Counted from the stretch's first letter, positions 1 through 12,716 are shown. The stretch is DNA of 64,000 bases from Gentiana macrophylla (GCA_026214975.1 CM047806.1:79159599-79223598), one strand, 5' to 3'. Translations and numbers: made by a program. The notes: generated from the letters alone by a model not told the origin.

Positions 1-1232
1 AACAAAGCCAGACTTGTAGCAAAAGGTTACTCATAAGCTGAAGGGATAGACTTTGATGAAACTTATGCCCCCTAGTTGCAAGGTTGGAGGCAATCACACT
101 ATTTCTTGCCTTGCAACTCACAAGAAATTCAAAGTGTACCAGATGGATGTTAAAAGTGCATTTTTGAATGGGATACTTGAAGAAGAAGTCAATGTTCAGC
201 AACCACCAGGATTTTAAATTAAAGATCAAGCTGACAAAGTCTTTAAACGGAGAAAAGCTCTTTATGGACTCAAACAAGCACCAAAGGAACTATTGATAAA
301 ACCTTATTTAGAATGAAGTTGAAGAAACTACTCTCCTAGTTCAAATCTATGTAGATGACATCATTTTTGGATTAGAAAATGAGCAACTCTATGATAAATT
401 TGCAAGTTTAATGAAATGCAAATTTCTAGGTTTACAAGTAAGACAGATGGACAGTGGGATTTTCATTCACCAAACCAAGTATACAAGGGAATTGATCAAG
501 AAGTTTGGAATGGAAAAATCAGCTGGCATTGCAACACCAATTGAAAGAAACATCAGATTAGATGAAGATAAAGATGGCTAGGATGTGGATCAAACTCTCT
601 ACAGAAGAATGATTGGAAGTCTATTCTATCTTACACCAAGAGAGACAGATATATCCTTTATTGTTGGTGTATGTGCCAGATTTCAAACTAGACCAAAAGA
701 AAGCCATCTTACTATCATCAAAAGAACCTTGAAGTATTTGAATGATACAGAATGAGTTAGGATATGGTATTCAAAAGAAGGAGAATTCAAACTGATATCC
801 TACTCAGACTCAGACTATGCAGGATGCAAAGTGGACAACAAAAGTACTCCAGTCACATGTCACTTATTAGGAAATATACTTGTGTCATGGTTCAGCATGA
901 AACCAAACTCAATTTTGACATCAACAGATGAAGCGGAGTATATAGCAGCTGGAAACTATTATGCTCAAGTTTTGTTGATCACACAGCAATTAAGAGATTA
1001 TGGAATAGAAGAGGGAATGATTCCTATAATATGTCATAATACAAGTGCAATTGCTATAACTGACAATTGATGTGAGACATCACTTCATAAAGGATCATAC
1101 TGAAAAAAAAAGGATATTACAGTTCTCTATGTCCCGACTGAAGATCAGTTGGCTGACATTTTCACCAAACCTTTGGACAAAGAGAGATTTTCCAAACTAA
1201 GAACTGAATTGGGTATAATTAAAGTCAGCTAA
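1..1232 (+). pseudogene. pol: Copia element A1: partial pol (RT end to RNase H), degenerate
   Basis: The window opens inside a Ty1/copia reverse transcriptase, with residues [11 protein letters not shown] readable at the first bases. The RT signature VDDIIFG follows near 350-370. The RNase H part reads SDSDYAGCKVD near 810-835 and [14 protein letters not shown] near 1150-1190, and the frame ends at TAA 1230-1232. The protein would copy element RNA into DNA inside the virus-like particle. Compared with A2 (5389-8533), several pieces are missing: about 50 bases near 285, a piece near 425 and a piece near 1068. Stops and frameshifts also occur, so it cannot be functional. The family call, Sirevirus-type copia, rests on the RT and RNase H motifs and on the env-like ORF downstream. 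Confidence 0.9.
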
Positions 1233-1728
1233 GTCAGTTTAATCCTAGAGATTTGTCAAGGGGATTTATCTTTGTTATGCTGGGTGCACTCACTTAACAG
1301 ATCAGTCATTAACATCAACAATCTCAAACTGACTAACTGAAACTGATGAATTGACGGAATTGAACTTTCTAGAACTGACCTTAAGCATCAGTTTATCAAG
1401 TCAAGAAAGTCAAATGGTTGAACGGATAAAACCGCAGCGGTTACATCGCATTTAATTACCTCCGTTTATGTCAAAACATGTTGCGTGTAGACCCCCACTT
1501 TTGTCAGAATCATACATGAATCGGTTACACAAACCATCATGGAATTTGAAAAGTTGGTACAAAATCCTCAGAATTACGTGTATCAGTCCACGAACCGTCA
1601 GTACACCCACTATATATCCAACCCCTTGCACATTCTTACTCACCAAAAAGAAAAATTCAAACTTTGTCTCTCACAAAAATCAAAATTTTATCTTTCTCAA
1701 AACCACTTCTTTTTCAGAAAAATTCATA
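1233..1728 (+). promoter_or_regulatory. Spacer between pol and env-like ORF of A1, with TATA box
   Basis: This stretch of about 500 bases has no recognisable coding content. A TATATATC box lies at 1611-1618, 118 bases before the env-like ATG at 1729. The bases between are C/A/T-rich, like a plant 5' UTR. The same arrangement occurs in A2 (TATA 8893, ATG 8997) and B (TATA 24964, ATG 25084), and a block ACCGTCAGTAC precedes the box in A1 and A2. I infer a possible internal promoter for the env-like gene. No transcript evidence is available here. Confidence 0.45.
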
Positions 1729-2988
1729 ATGGCATCCTCCAAGAAATCACAAGAAGAAAGGCTCATTACTGAATTGGATACTTTATCTTTTGATGAGTAT
1801 GAATCAGTCTGCATAATACTTTGTTAGCAAGCCTCATATACGAGAAGATAAAACATCAGCCAGGATTAACAGACATCCTAGAAGTAAAGTTCAATGATGA
1901 TCGTGATGTGGAATGGATCTTACAGTTTTGGGAAAACATGATAGTAGTAAGGCAATCCCTAATTACAAAAGTTTGAGGAGAAATGATTATTTTCAATGAA
2001 GCAATCATCAAGATGCTATTTGATTTTAAGGAACCACTTTTGAAATCAATAGATTTGAGTTGTTTACCACTCAAAAGAGATGCCTTTCTCAAAAAATTTC
2101 TTTGACAAAAGAACCAGCAACTATTGATTCACATGTCAACGACCTCAAACCGGAATTTGGCCTCCTAACCAAATGGCTCTACATGCATGTCAAAGGTAAA
2201 TACAAAGGAATCGCCAGATTATCTAAAGACAGCATTTAGCTGATGAACATCATCTGGGATGAACTTGAGTGCAATTGGGCAGGTTATGTTTTTAATCAGA
2301 TGAAACAACAACACTTAGCTGAATTGGAAAGTGTTCGAAGAGCTCAAGTTGAAAGAAGAGCACCTGTTGACAGACTTCGACTGAAAAAGACACTAAGTGG
2401 AGTTATTCAACATTATTTAGAAAGACTCAAGAAAGGGAATGCAGCAGAACAAACAGTTGGTGCATCTACAAAGTGAATGGATACATTCACAGGAGATGTA
2501 ACAATAGTTCATTCTAGGAAAGAAGCCTCCAATACATCCCAACCTGAAGATAAGAAGAAAACTGTGTCTCTGCAAATAGCTGAACACAAAGGAGTCAACG
2601 AAAAGCTTACTCAGAAAAAGTTAAGTCGGTTGGAAAATGTTTGTTCCCTGGCACCTCAAGTCAGTCAGCACCAACTGAGGGGGAACAACAACTGACAATC
2701 GAAGACACCAGGAAGGACAGTATAGCAACTGAAATTGTTTCTCAGTTACAACAGACATCTCAGAGAAACAGGTTTCCGTTATGCATTCAGAAAAGGAGCA
2801 ACATCAATTTCAGCAACAACCAGCTCAACAATCTGTTCATATTTTTGAAGCTGACAGAATCGATCAAGAAATTTCTTCAAGTGTTCATTAGCATTCAAGC
2901 ATTTCAAGATCCATCATTTGAAGAAATCAGAGCTGTTCATAAACCGTCTGTATCTAGAAGAAAAGCTCATATCACAATTGAATCATAG
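1729..2988 (+). pseudogene. A1 env-like (extra Sirevirus) ORF, broken
   Basis: The start ATG at 1729 begins MASSKKSQEERLI, nearly the same as the A2 copy at 8997 (MTTSKKSQEERLI). The frame breaks near 1825, and later pieces at 2243-2476, 2477-2695 and 2641-2988 continue the homology in other frames. The conserved stretch reading MNIIWDELECNWAGYV lies at about 2243-2290. Position after RNase H and before the 3' LTR matches the 'env-like' third gene of Sireviruses. The function of these proteins is not established. I see no signal peptide or membrane segment in the readable parts, so envelope function is not supported. Several stops make this copy non-functional. Confidence 0.7.
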
Positions 2989-3246
2989 TCATTGATTCAA
3001 GTCTCAATTTTGATTCTATTAAAGGTTCTAGACTGTGAAACATCAAGAAGGTGTGAAGGACAGTTGAGTGCAGTCAGGAAGACTGTGATTGTGATGAGCT
3101 AGTGAAGAGGCAATTCAACCCTCCAAGGACCAGTGTTTCTTTGACAAGTCATTGTTAAAAGCTCATTTGCTCTAAATCACCTCTAGTTGATCTTTTTAGA
3201 ATGCTTAGTTTTTAGTTTTCACATAATCAATTTTAACTCTCTCACA
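2989..3246 (+). repeat. Collapsed LTR/leader remnant between A1 and A2
   Basis: Only about 260 bases separate the end of A1 from the A2 gag ATG, where a full LTR plus leader of about 1.7-1.8 kb would be expected. A segment at about 3100-3135 (GTGAAGAGGCAATTC, then CAAGGACCAGTG) matches the LTRs of C and D (for example near 29485-29520). This suggests that a shared LTR was largely deleted. No TG...CA boundary or primer binding site is visible. Confidence 0.55.
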
Positions 3247-5376
3247 ATGGATAACAATCAGTATGCCAGACAAATGCTGATGTGCAACATGGACGGATTT
3301 GATGAATATAGACATCGTTTGCATGCTTTTCTAACGGCTTCTCATGATGAGATGATTGATGTAATCACTGATGGACCTATTCAGATCACCCACTTGCAAA
3401 CTGTTGATGGAAATCAAGTTAGAGTTCCCAAGACTAAAGCTGAATGGACCAATGATGATCGGAAGAGAAACAACCTAAACAATGTCGCCATGGATATCAT
3501 ACTCAGAACTCTTGATTGCAACATGTACCTAAAATTCAAGGATTGTACTACTGCAAAAGTGATGTGGACAAAACCTCAGTTAGTTTGTGAAGGAACTGAT
3601 TCGATTAAAGAGAATAAGATCTCTGTAGCAAAATAGAAGTTTGAGAATTTCAAGATGTAGTCAGGCAAAAATAATGATCAGATGGAAACAAGATTCAGCG
3701 CAAAATTGAGTATACCAAGAAAGAAATCAACACTAGAATCTTGAAGGCTTTACCAATGTGCTGGAAGATGAATGTTACAGCAATGGAAGAATCAAGAAGA
3801 CTTGACATAGAAGATTCCTTCAAAATCTTCTTAGATATCAAAGCTTACGAATTCAGAGAAGATTTCAACATGACAACGGCCTTAATCAAAGCCATGGAGG
3901 AACTTAAAACAATAGCTCTTGTAGCAGTAGCATCAAATGATAACCAAGAAACCTCATCAAGCAATCTTCAGCAATTGGATGAGATGGAGGAACATCTGGC
4001 TCTAATGATGAACAGAATTCGAAAGTTGAAGAGTGGACACCCAATCACTCAGAAGTTCATCAAGAGGACTCCTGAAAAGAAGAAAGACGATGAATATATT
4101 TGCTTCAACTGTAAGAAGCCTGGATATTACAAAGCTGAATGTCCAGAACTGACCAAGAAGACTCAACAACGAAGAACTAGCAGAAGAGCACTATTAGCCA
4201 GAGTTAAGTCAGACTATGAAGCTGGTACTGAAAGATTGTTAGACGACACAGATTTAATGGCTCACATGGAATGTCCAAATGAGTTATGTGAATCCAACTC
4301 TAAATACTCTTCAGCTCAGATTTCCATGCAAAATGCATGTTCTTCGAATGCTGACTCTAATCCAAAAAATCCAGAAATAGAAGAAACACTTGACGAATTG
4401 ATGAATCAGCTAGTAACTATTGAAGCTGGTTATGAATCAATTAAAGCTGAGAAAGAAATTCTAATTATTTAAGTTGAAAGATTGAAGTCTGAACTAAATA
4501 TGATGAAACTGGCTAGAACTGATAAAGAAAAGAATCAGTATCAGCCTACTACATCAGCAGCAGCAACTAAATCATTTGCTCAATCAAGTTCAGCTACAGG
4601 ATTAAAATCAGGCAATTACACAACAATCTTCTAAGGATAGAACTAGCAAAGTTACTAAACCTAGTATCAAAACTGGTATTAAGTTTGTAGCTGAGCAAAT
4701 TCCACAAACTGAGAAAATTGCTGAACCAGTAAAGTCAGTATCACATAGGATAAATCAGTTTTCTTAGAAGACAATTGTATCTACCAACAAAGGTAAACCA
4801 AATGGTAGATCAGCTGTATCTCAAGGAAACCGAAATGGTAAATCAACTGCAAGATCCACAAAAACTGATCAAGTCAAGAACCAGAAAAATTATAATCAGG
4901 GTAAATCTAAGAATGTCAACCATTCAAAGATTCACACATCCAGGGGGAAGGGAAGACTATATCCCACTGATGATGATTGGAATTTTACTGAATCTACTAT
5001 TAAAATTGATAAAAAGAATCATTCCAGACAGAAAACTTATCACAAGTTTCAGTCCAAAACTCAGTAGAGAGCTAATCTCAATTCTCAGCAAAAGTCCAAG
5101 TACAAAGGTCAGTCTAGACCTCTGTACTGAAGGAATGATGGTTATGATTCAAATTTTAATAATAGAAAACATTTTGGAAATCAGAGTGAACCAGAAGACC
5201 TAAGAAATCATATACATAAGACACAATCCAGAAAAAGATATTATGGAAGTGTGGCGTATATATATGAAAACAAGTGCAACAATATCCAGAGAAGACCCTA
5301 TGGAAATATACCCAGAGTTGTACTAACAACTGACCACTATGGACCCAAACAGAGTTGGGTACCTAAAACATTTTAA
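3247..5376 (+). pseudogene. gag: A2 gag, broken
   Basis: The frame opens at ATG 3247 (MDNNQYARQMLMC), close to the gag start of element C (MDNTQYARTMLMC). It has a UBN2-type copia Gag core, a stop at 3634-3636, further stops and frameshifts near 3660-3740, and a readable piece at 3741-4472. The zinc knuckle at about 4101-4142 reads CFNCKKPGYYKAEC; the usual His is Tyr, so zinc binding would be damaged. Gag would form the particle shell and bind element RNA. The end is in frame at TAA 5374-5376, just before the protease. A Gln/Ser/Lys-rich linker full of stops fills 4470-5370. Confidence 0.85.
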
Positions 5377-5388
5377 TTTGTTTTGCAG

Positions 5389-8300
5389 GATATATGGTAC
5401 TTTGAAAGTGGCTGCTCAAGGCACATGACAATGGGCAAGGACTGTCTAAGTGATTTTATTGCCAAAGATGGACCAAAAGTTAATTTTGGAATTAAAGAAA
5501 AACTTGGATTCACCAAAGGTTATGGCACCTTGATAAGAAATGGACTCACAATCAAGAATGTATCTTATGTAGAAGGATTTCACTACAATCTACTCAGCAC
5601 CAGTCAATTCTGTGATATCGGATAAAAAGTTAATTTTGACAAAGATTTCTGCATTATCGTCAGAAACAACATTTCAAATTGTTTTAGCCGGAAGAAGAAA
5701 AGAGAATATGTATATTGTAGATTGGACTACAGCTGTAGCAGAAACATGTTTACTTGTGCATACCAAATCAGAAATCAGCTGGTTATGGCATATGAAACTG
5801 AGTCATCTAAACTTTGATGACATCAACACCCTCGTCAAGAAACAGTTAGCCATTGGACTACCAGAAATCTCATATAAGAAGGATAGTTTATGTGATGCTT
5901 GTCAACAAGGAAAGCAAACAAAAGCAAGTTTCAAGACTAAATCTCAGCATTCAACAACCAGAGTTCTAGAGCTACTACATATGAACTTATTTGGACCTAT
6001 TACACCAATTAGTATATGTGGAAAGAAGTATACATTGGTGGTAGTAGACTATTTTTCCAGATACACTTGGGTTATCTTCTTAACCAAGAAAAGTGAAACC
6101 AAGCAAAGACTTACAGAACTACTCAAGAGACTTCAGAATCAGAAAGGTGTAACAGTTGTGAAGATAAGATCAGATAAATGATCTGAATTTGTCAACAATG
6201 TGATTATTGAATATTGTGAAGAAAATGGTGTTTTACACCAACTTCCTGCCACAGCAACACCTCAACAGAATGGTGTAGCTGAAAGAAGAAATAAAACACT
6301 CAAAGAAGCAGGAAGAACTATGATCTGTGAAGCAAAACTACCTGAAAGATATTGGGCAGAAGCAGTTAACATAGGTTTCTATACACAGAACAGAGCTCTC
6401 ATGAATAAAAGGCATGAAATTTGGAATGGAAGAAAAACAAATGTTTCTTACTTTCATGATTTTGGAAACAAATATTTCATACACAATAATGGAAAAGATC
6501 AACTTCATGTTTTTCATCCCAAAGCTGATGAAGGAATTTTTCTAGGATATTCAAGTGTCAGCAAAACATTTACAGTACTAAACAAAAGGACACTTAAGCA
6601 TGAGGAATCAATACATGTGGTATTTGATGAACCAAATTTCCCTGGGGAATCAACTGAAGACAGACCAGAACCAGTCTCTCAGTCTCAGTTACTAGTCTTG
6701 CCAGAATCGGTTTTTGTTGACATTGGAAGACTACGGATTTCAGATTCTTCAGATCAAGATCAGTCTCAGTCTCCAACTACTCAATAACCCGCACCTGAAC
6801 AACTTGATTCTGACTCAGTTGAAGAAAATCAAGAACCAGTTCATGTAGAACCAGTCGAACAAAATATAGATCCCTTGATGCAAGCACCTGTTTATCAATG
6901 GATGAGAGATCACCCTGAAGAACAAGTTATTGGTGACACTCAAGCCGGTGTTCGAACAAGACATCAACTAGATGCAATGATTGCATGCTTTCTATCTCAA
7001 TCTGAACCTAAGGAGATAGAAGAAGCTTTGAAAGATCCAGATTGGATACTAGCTATGCAAGAAGAACTGGATGAATTCGAAAGAAATCAAGTATGGGAAT
7101 TGGTAGAAAGACCAGTTCATGTGAATATCAATGGAACCAAAAGGGGTTTTCAGAAACAAACTTGATGAAGATGGGAATATCATTAGAAACAAAGCTAGAC
7201 TTGTAGCTAAAGGGTATTCTCAAGCAGAAGGCATCGACTTTGATGAAACTTATGCACCAGTTGCAAGATTGGAAGCAATCAGACTATTTCTTGCCTTTGC
7301 AGCTCACAAAAAGTTCAAAGTATACCAGATGGATGTTAAAAGCGCATTTTTAAATTGAATACTTGAAGAAGAAGTTTTTGTTCAACAACCACCTAGATTC
7401 GAGATCAAATATCAAGCTGATAAAGTTTTCAGACTAAGGAAAGCACTTTATGGACTTAAACAAGCACCAAGAGCTTAGTATGAAACTCTATCTCAGTTTC
7501 TAGTGGATAATGGATTTATCAAAGGAACTATCGACAAAACATTATTCAGAATGAAAAATGAAGAGAGCACTATATTTGTTCAGATCTTTGTTGATGACAT
7601 TATTTTTGGATCAGAAAATGAACAGTTATGTGAGAAATTTGCAAGTTTAATGAAGAGCAAATTTCAGATTAGTATGATGGGAGAATTGAATTATTTTATT
7701 GTATTACAAGTTAAACAATTAGATGATGGAATTTTCATTCACCAAACCATGTATACAAGAGAACTTATCAAAAAGTTTGGTATGGAAAAATCAGCTGGAA
7801 TTTCTACACCAATGGGACCAACATCAGGCTAGATGAAGACAAAGAAGGCAAAGATGTTGATCAATCACTTTACAGAAGAATGATTGGAAGCTTACTCTAT
7901 CTTACAGCAAGTAGGCCAGACATATCTTTTACTGTTGGTGTATGTGCAAGATTTCAGTCGAAACCAAAGGAAAGTCATCTCACTATTGTAAAAAGAACCT
8001 TGAAGTATTTGAAAGATACAGATGGAGTTAGAATTTGGTATTCAAAAGAAGGAGAATTCAAGCTAATATCTTATTCAGACTCAGATTATGTAGGATGCAA
8101 AGTGGATAGGAAGAGCACCTCAAGCACATGTCAGTTGCTAGGAAATAGACTTTTGTCTTGGTTCAGCAAGCACAAACCAAAATTCTATCTCAACTTCAAC
8201 AGCTGAAGCAGAGTATATAGTAGCTGGAAGTTGTTGTGCTCAAGTTTTATGGATTAGACAGCAATTAAGAGATTGTGGGATAGAATAAGGAACAATTCCC

Positions 8301-8533
8301 ATAATGTGTGATAACACAAGTGCAATTGCAATTACTGACAATCCAGCTTTGCACTCAAGGACAAAACATATTGATGTGCGCCATCACTTTATAAGAGATC
8401 ATGCAGAGAAAAAGGATATTACAGTTCTTTATGTCCTACTGAAGATCAGTTGTCTGATATCTTTACAAAACCATTGGATAAAGAAAGATTTGAAAATTTA
8501 AGAACTGAGTTGGGGATAATCAAAGTCAGCTAA
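5389..8533 (+). pseudogene. pol: A2 pol (PR-IN-RT-RNase H), broken
   Basis: The protease motif reads FESGCSRHM at about 5401-5427, with Glu in place of the catalytic Asp of DSG. Integrase follows: the GAG-pre-integrase zinc region (HLNFDDINTLV, then CDACQQGK) at about 5800-5920, and an rve core with MNLFGP, in which Asp is replaced by Asn, and VAERRN. A TGA lies at 6179-6181. Reverse transcriptase has [20 protein letters not shown] and FVDDIIFGS (about 7590). RNase H runs to [14 protein letters not shown] and ends at TAA 8531-8533. In-frame stops lie near 7357, 7476 and 7830, so the copy is dead. Domain order PR-IN-RT-RH defines Ty1/copia. Confidence 0.9.
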
Positions 8534-8996
8534 GTCAGTTTAAGCCAGAGATTCGTGAAGGGGATTAATCTTTGTTATGCTGGGTGAGCTCACTTAACAG
8601 ATTTAGTCATTGACATCAACAATCTCAAACTGACCAACTGGAACTGAAAGATATTTTGGAACTGAAAGTTTACTCTAGAACTGACCTCAGCATCAGTCTT
8701 TATAAGAGTCAACTTAAGTCAAAGGTTGAAAAGATAAAATCGACAGCGGTTATATCGCATTTAATTACCGTAGTTTTTGTCACAATATATTGTGTGTACA
8801 CCCCATTGCTGTCAGAACAGTACATGCTTTGGTTACACAAACCATCATGGAATTTGAAAAGTTGTACTAATCAACCGTCAGTACATCATCCCTATATATC
8901 CAACCTTCGTTAATATTTCATTAAAACAAAAATCAGATTTTTCATAATTCTTTTCATCTCAAAATTTCAATTTTTGTTTTCACACTAAACTCAGAA
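8534..8996 (+). promoter_or_regulatory. Spacer before A2 env-like ORF, with TATA box
   Basis: This is the counterpart of the A1 spacer. Matching blocks include GCGGTTATATCGCATTTAAT (about 8745-8765) and ACCGTCAGTAC just upstream of TATATATC at 8893-8900. The ATG at 8997 is 104 bases from the TATA box, and the bases between are T/C/A-rich without an upstream ATG that looks meaningful. It is a candidate internal promoter, inferred only from position and conservation. Confidence 0.45.
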
Positions 8997-10888
8997 ATGA
9001 CCACTTCAAAGAAATCACAAGAAGAAAGATTGATCACAGATTTAGATGTGTATACATTCGAAGTTTTGAAGCTATGTGCAACAACACTCTGTTAGTAAGT
9101 TATATCTACGAGAAGATCCAGAAACAACCAGGATTAAGAAGCATTCTGAAGGTCACTTTCAACGAAAAACGTGATGTGGAAGGGATTTTACAGTTCTAGG
9201 AGAACATGCGTTTGAAAGAGGCTCCCTCATCACTACAGATCGTGGAGATCGAATTATTATCAATGAACGAGTCATGAAGTCACTATTTGGTTTCAAAAAT
9301 TCATCTGTGACATCAATAGACTTGACTTGTCTACCATTGAAAAGAGACGGCTTTCTTAGGCAGATTTCATTATCCAAGGAACCAGCAGATGTTGGCATTC
9401 AAATTGATAAACTCAAGCCAGAATTTGGACTTCTTAGTAGATGGCTCAGCAGACATGTTATTGGAAAATCCAAAGGAATCAACACAATATCCGATGACAA
9501 TGTTTATCTGATGAACATAATTTGGGACGAACTAGAATTCAATTGGGCCGGTTATGTCGTCAATCAGATAAAGAAGCAACACTTAGCTGAATTGGAAAGT
9601 GTGCAGACAGCTCAAGCTGAAGGACAAGTAACTGTTGGGAGATTCCGACTGAAGAAAACACTAAGTGGTATCATTCAATTATATTTGGAAAAACTCAAAG
9701 TAGGGAAGAAAACAAGACAAACTGCAGCCACAACTAATGATACAGAGGAAATTACAGCAGTCACAAGAACAACTTCCCAACTTAAAGCTAGACAGGAAAC
9801 TGTGTCTCAGTAGGAAGCTGAACACAAAGGAGTCAAGCGGAAAGCTGACTCAGCAAAAGAAAAATTGGTTATCAAATGTTTGAACACAAGTACTTTGAGT
9901 CAGAAAGCACAAATTGAGGGGGAACTACAACCACTGACCGCTGAAATCACACGGAAAGATATTCCTGCTGATGATACTTCTCGCCATAACACCAATCGGA
10001 CAAAGAACAAGCCCTGTGTTTTGAAAGTCGATAGAATTATCAAGCTAATGAAGATAAAGCTTAAACCAGAAGATTCTTGTGATGCTATCTTACAATCGGA
10101 AGAAAAACTTGAAGGAATTGGAAATTAGTGATATATATACTATGTTTCTTATGTCAAAGTTTCTTGAAAATTGCTTCAATAGATTCACTAAACTAGCTCA
10201 CACGCAGAGAATCAGCCAAATCATCTTCTCCCAAGGATTATTTGAAGAATAAGGATGATGATGAAGATGATAGTTCAAGGAAAGAAGCTGATATGACTAC
10301 GGTTTTGCAGAAAGATACTCAACCTCAACTCCAAGCTACGCAAACTGTAACCCAGCAAGAAGATTTGCCAGTTGGATATCTGACAGCTGATAATCAGCAA
10401 GCAGCTGATGGACTTAATAATCAACAAATTATGATAATTGAAGATATCACTTAGTCTAAAGTTCAAACAAAAGCCACATATGATCCTTCTGATATCTTGA
10501 CAAATGAGGATTGGGCAAAGTTCATGAGAACTTGAAGATTGTGCTCAGTCAAAAGGATGCATATAATGGCCTTCTGTCAAACATCTCTGGATATCTAGAT
10601 TATAGAACGAAAATAGATATCTCAGTTCATGCAAGATTAGAGATGATCCATAAGACAAGTTCAAGATCTGCCTCTGAAATTTTGTTATTCAAACAGAAAC
10701 TTGAAGACTCAACCGCAGTAGATAGGGAAACACATGCTCAGGCTCACTGGCATATGAATCAGCACATCTACGGGTTAGAGAATCATCTCAAAGAAGTACT
10801 TGCTTCTCAGCGATGTATCTCAGCCTATCAAAAGGCAACCCATTCTTTGGTTGATCAATTGTATGATGCCAAAAAGGGTGAAGCTGAA
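8997..10888 (+). pseudogene. A2 env-like ORF, broken and truncated
   Basis: The start reads MTTSKKSQEERLI. After an early frameshift the best readable piece is 9274-9813, which includes VYLMNIIWDELEFNWAGYV and the basic segment RFRLKKTLSGIIQLYLEKL. Further pieces lie at 9865-10128, 10242-10454 and 10511-10888, and the last (ARLEMIHKTSSRSASEILL and beyond) looks helical and charged. The same stretch in element B reads MRLMGIIYNNLEFN (about 25630-25673). The 3' end, polypurine tract and 3' LTR are missing because the sequence passes into the G1 LTR at about 10889. Function is unknown. Confidence 0.7.
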
Positions 10889-11702
10889 GTATCATCAAAA
10901 CAATAACAAAAAATAGAAGCTTCAAAGTCGGCGTCGTCAAACGTCGTCATCAAAGACTTCCTCGAACACCGGATCTACTTGTTCATCTTCTCTCCCCCAA
11001 AGACATAGAAAACATGAATTTGACGTAAGTAAAATGTACTCAATAAGATGTAGAAGCTACAAATAAATTAAGATTTATAATAAAGGATTATCTTTATGCG
11101 ACTATACGTTTCTATCTTAACTCATCTTGGTTACGTCAGCACTCAAGGGCACTACGTGAGGTGTATGTCCACCACGAGACGTTTGCCAACCAACAATATT
11201 ATGCACAATTGGTCCCGGGTTTCCCCGGTATGCATACACGTTCGGTGAAGTCCCCCTGTCATTGTCCGCTAGTAGGTCATAGAGTTATCCACCTGCCCGG
11301 ATGCATCACATAGCCGATGTATGCATGTGCCTATCCAAGAATGACATGACGTTTAATCTTTTTACTATGCAAGTATGTACATATTATTTGTTGTTAACTA
11401 GCCACGTAAGTGTTGTCAAGGAAAACTCCTCTTAAGAACTCTACTCCCTCACTTAGACAACTAGACACCACATCCTATCAAGTACACAGACATTGATGAA
11501 CTATAGTTCATCAAAGCACAAGCCTTTTATGCCCTTCTGAATGTCCCGAACTTCAACTCACTTGAAGAGTACATTCGGTGCCGGAACTAAACGCATCTGA
11601 AACTCAATCAAGGCTTGTTCATGTTTAATTAATGTTATTAGATCATGAACAACGTTTAAAACTCATTCCATATCTTAAAACAACATTTATCAAAAACTGG
11701 CC

Positions 11703-11983
11703 AATGCATGCGCATTCACTACCAGAAACTTGCTGAAAGTTTATGTCCAGCCAATGCGTGCGCATTGCACATGCTGGGGGCAACCTGAACTATCCTGAAA
11801 CAGCAATGTGTGCACATTCCATTGAATGCGTGTGCATTGCACTTGCTGTGAAAAGGATGGAACATCCTGAATCACAAATGCGTGCGCATTCCTATGAATG
11901 CGTGCGTATTCCACCTGCATAAACTAAGGCCAAACATCCTGTAACAGGAATGCGTGTGCATTGCTAGCCAATTCGTACACATT
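11703..11983. repeat. Array of eight dyad motifs AATGCG-TG-CGCATT in the G1 LTR
   Basis: Copies start at 11703, 11753, 11805, 11825, 11877, 11897, 11949 and 11970. The consensus is two inverted half-sites around a 2-base centre. The copy at 11805 (AATGTGTGCACATT) changes both halves together and keeps the symmetry. Start-to-start distances are 50, 52, 20, 52, 20, 52 and 21, a unit of about 72 bases holding two motifs. G2 has a similar array with another half-site at the equivalent LTR position. Confidence 0.8.
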
Positions 11984-12671
11984 CGATGTAGTAAAACCCA
12001 AAAACATGATTTTTCAGCACTTTAGGATCCCTACTCGATTCCAAACATGTTCTAAACGATTGTAATTAAAAAAACAGCAGAAAAACATAACTTTCTCATA
12101 CCATAACATCTCTTAATCCTTAAACGATCGTTCAACACGATTTCTATCATCTAAACCACATTCAAGCATCAACCTTAACCCTAAAACCCTAATAAAAATG
12201 TAGGAAGAGCCTCTTACCTTTTAGCAAGCTAATCCAAGTCCAACTCTCGGAAAAACTACAGCTAGACTTGAACCCTTCCACAGAAAACCTTTGTGATCAA
12301 TCCAAATTTATATTAGATTTGACCACACGCTTCTTACCAAACAAAACTATGAAAGTTACGAGTTTTGATACATAAAACTCATCCAAAAAACACATAGTTC
12401 AAAAATCATACCTTAGGAAAAACTCCAAATTTCTTGTGTTGAAACGATGCCCTCTTCACGGCCTGAAAACCGTTACAAAATGCCTTAGAAAGGCCGAAAT
12501 CTCTCCACCCTAAACTCTCCCTCTCACGCCGTTTCTCAGAGAGCGTAGGAAATTCTTCTGATTTATTTTTGGTTATGAGAACTAATGATATTCATTTTCT
12601 TTAAATAGAAAATCCCGAAAATAATAATATCTTATTATTTTACTTAAAATAAAAAAAATGTTTTCCCGAAA

Positions 12672-12716
12672 ATATATACATATATTCGACACACACATAT
12701 ATATATATATACATAT

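Noticed and set aside
5357..5388. A 30-base GT-AG mini-intron in A2 gag-pol
   Set aside because: Below the usual minimum length for plant introns; kept only as a possible acceptor in the findings.
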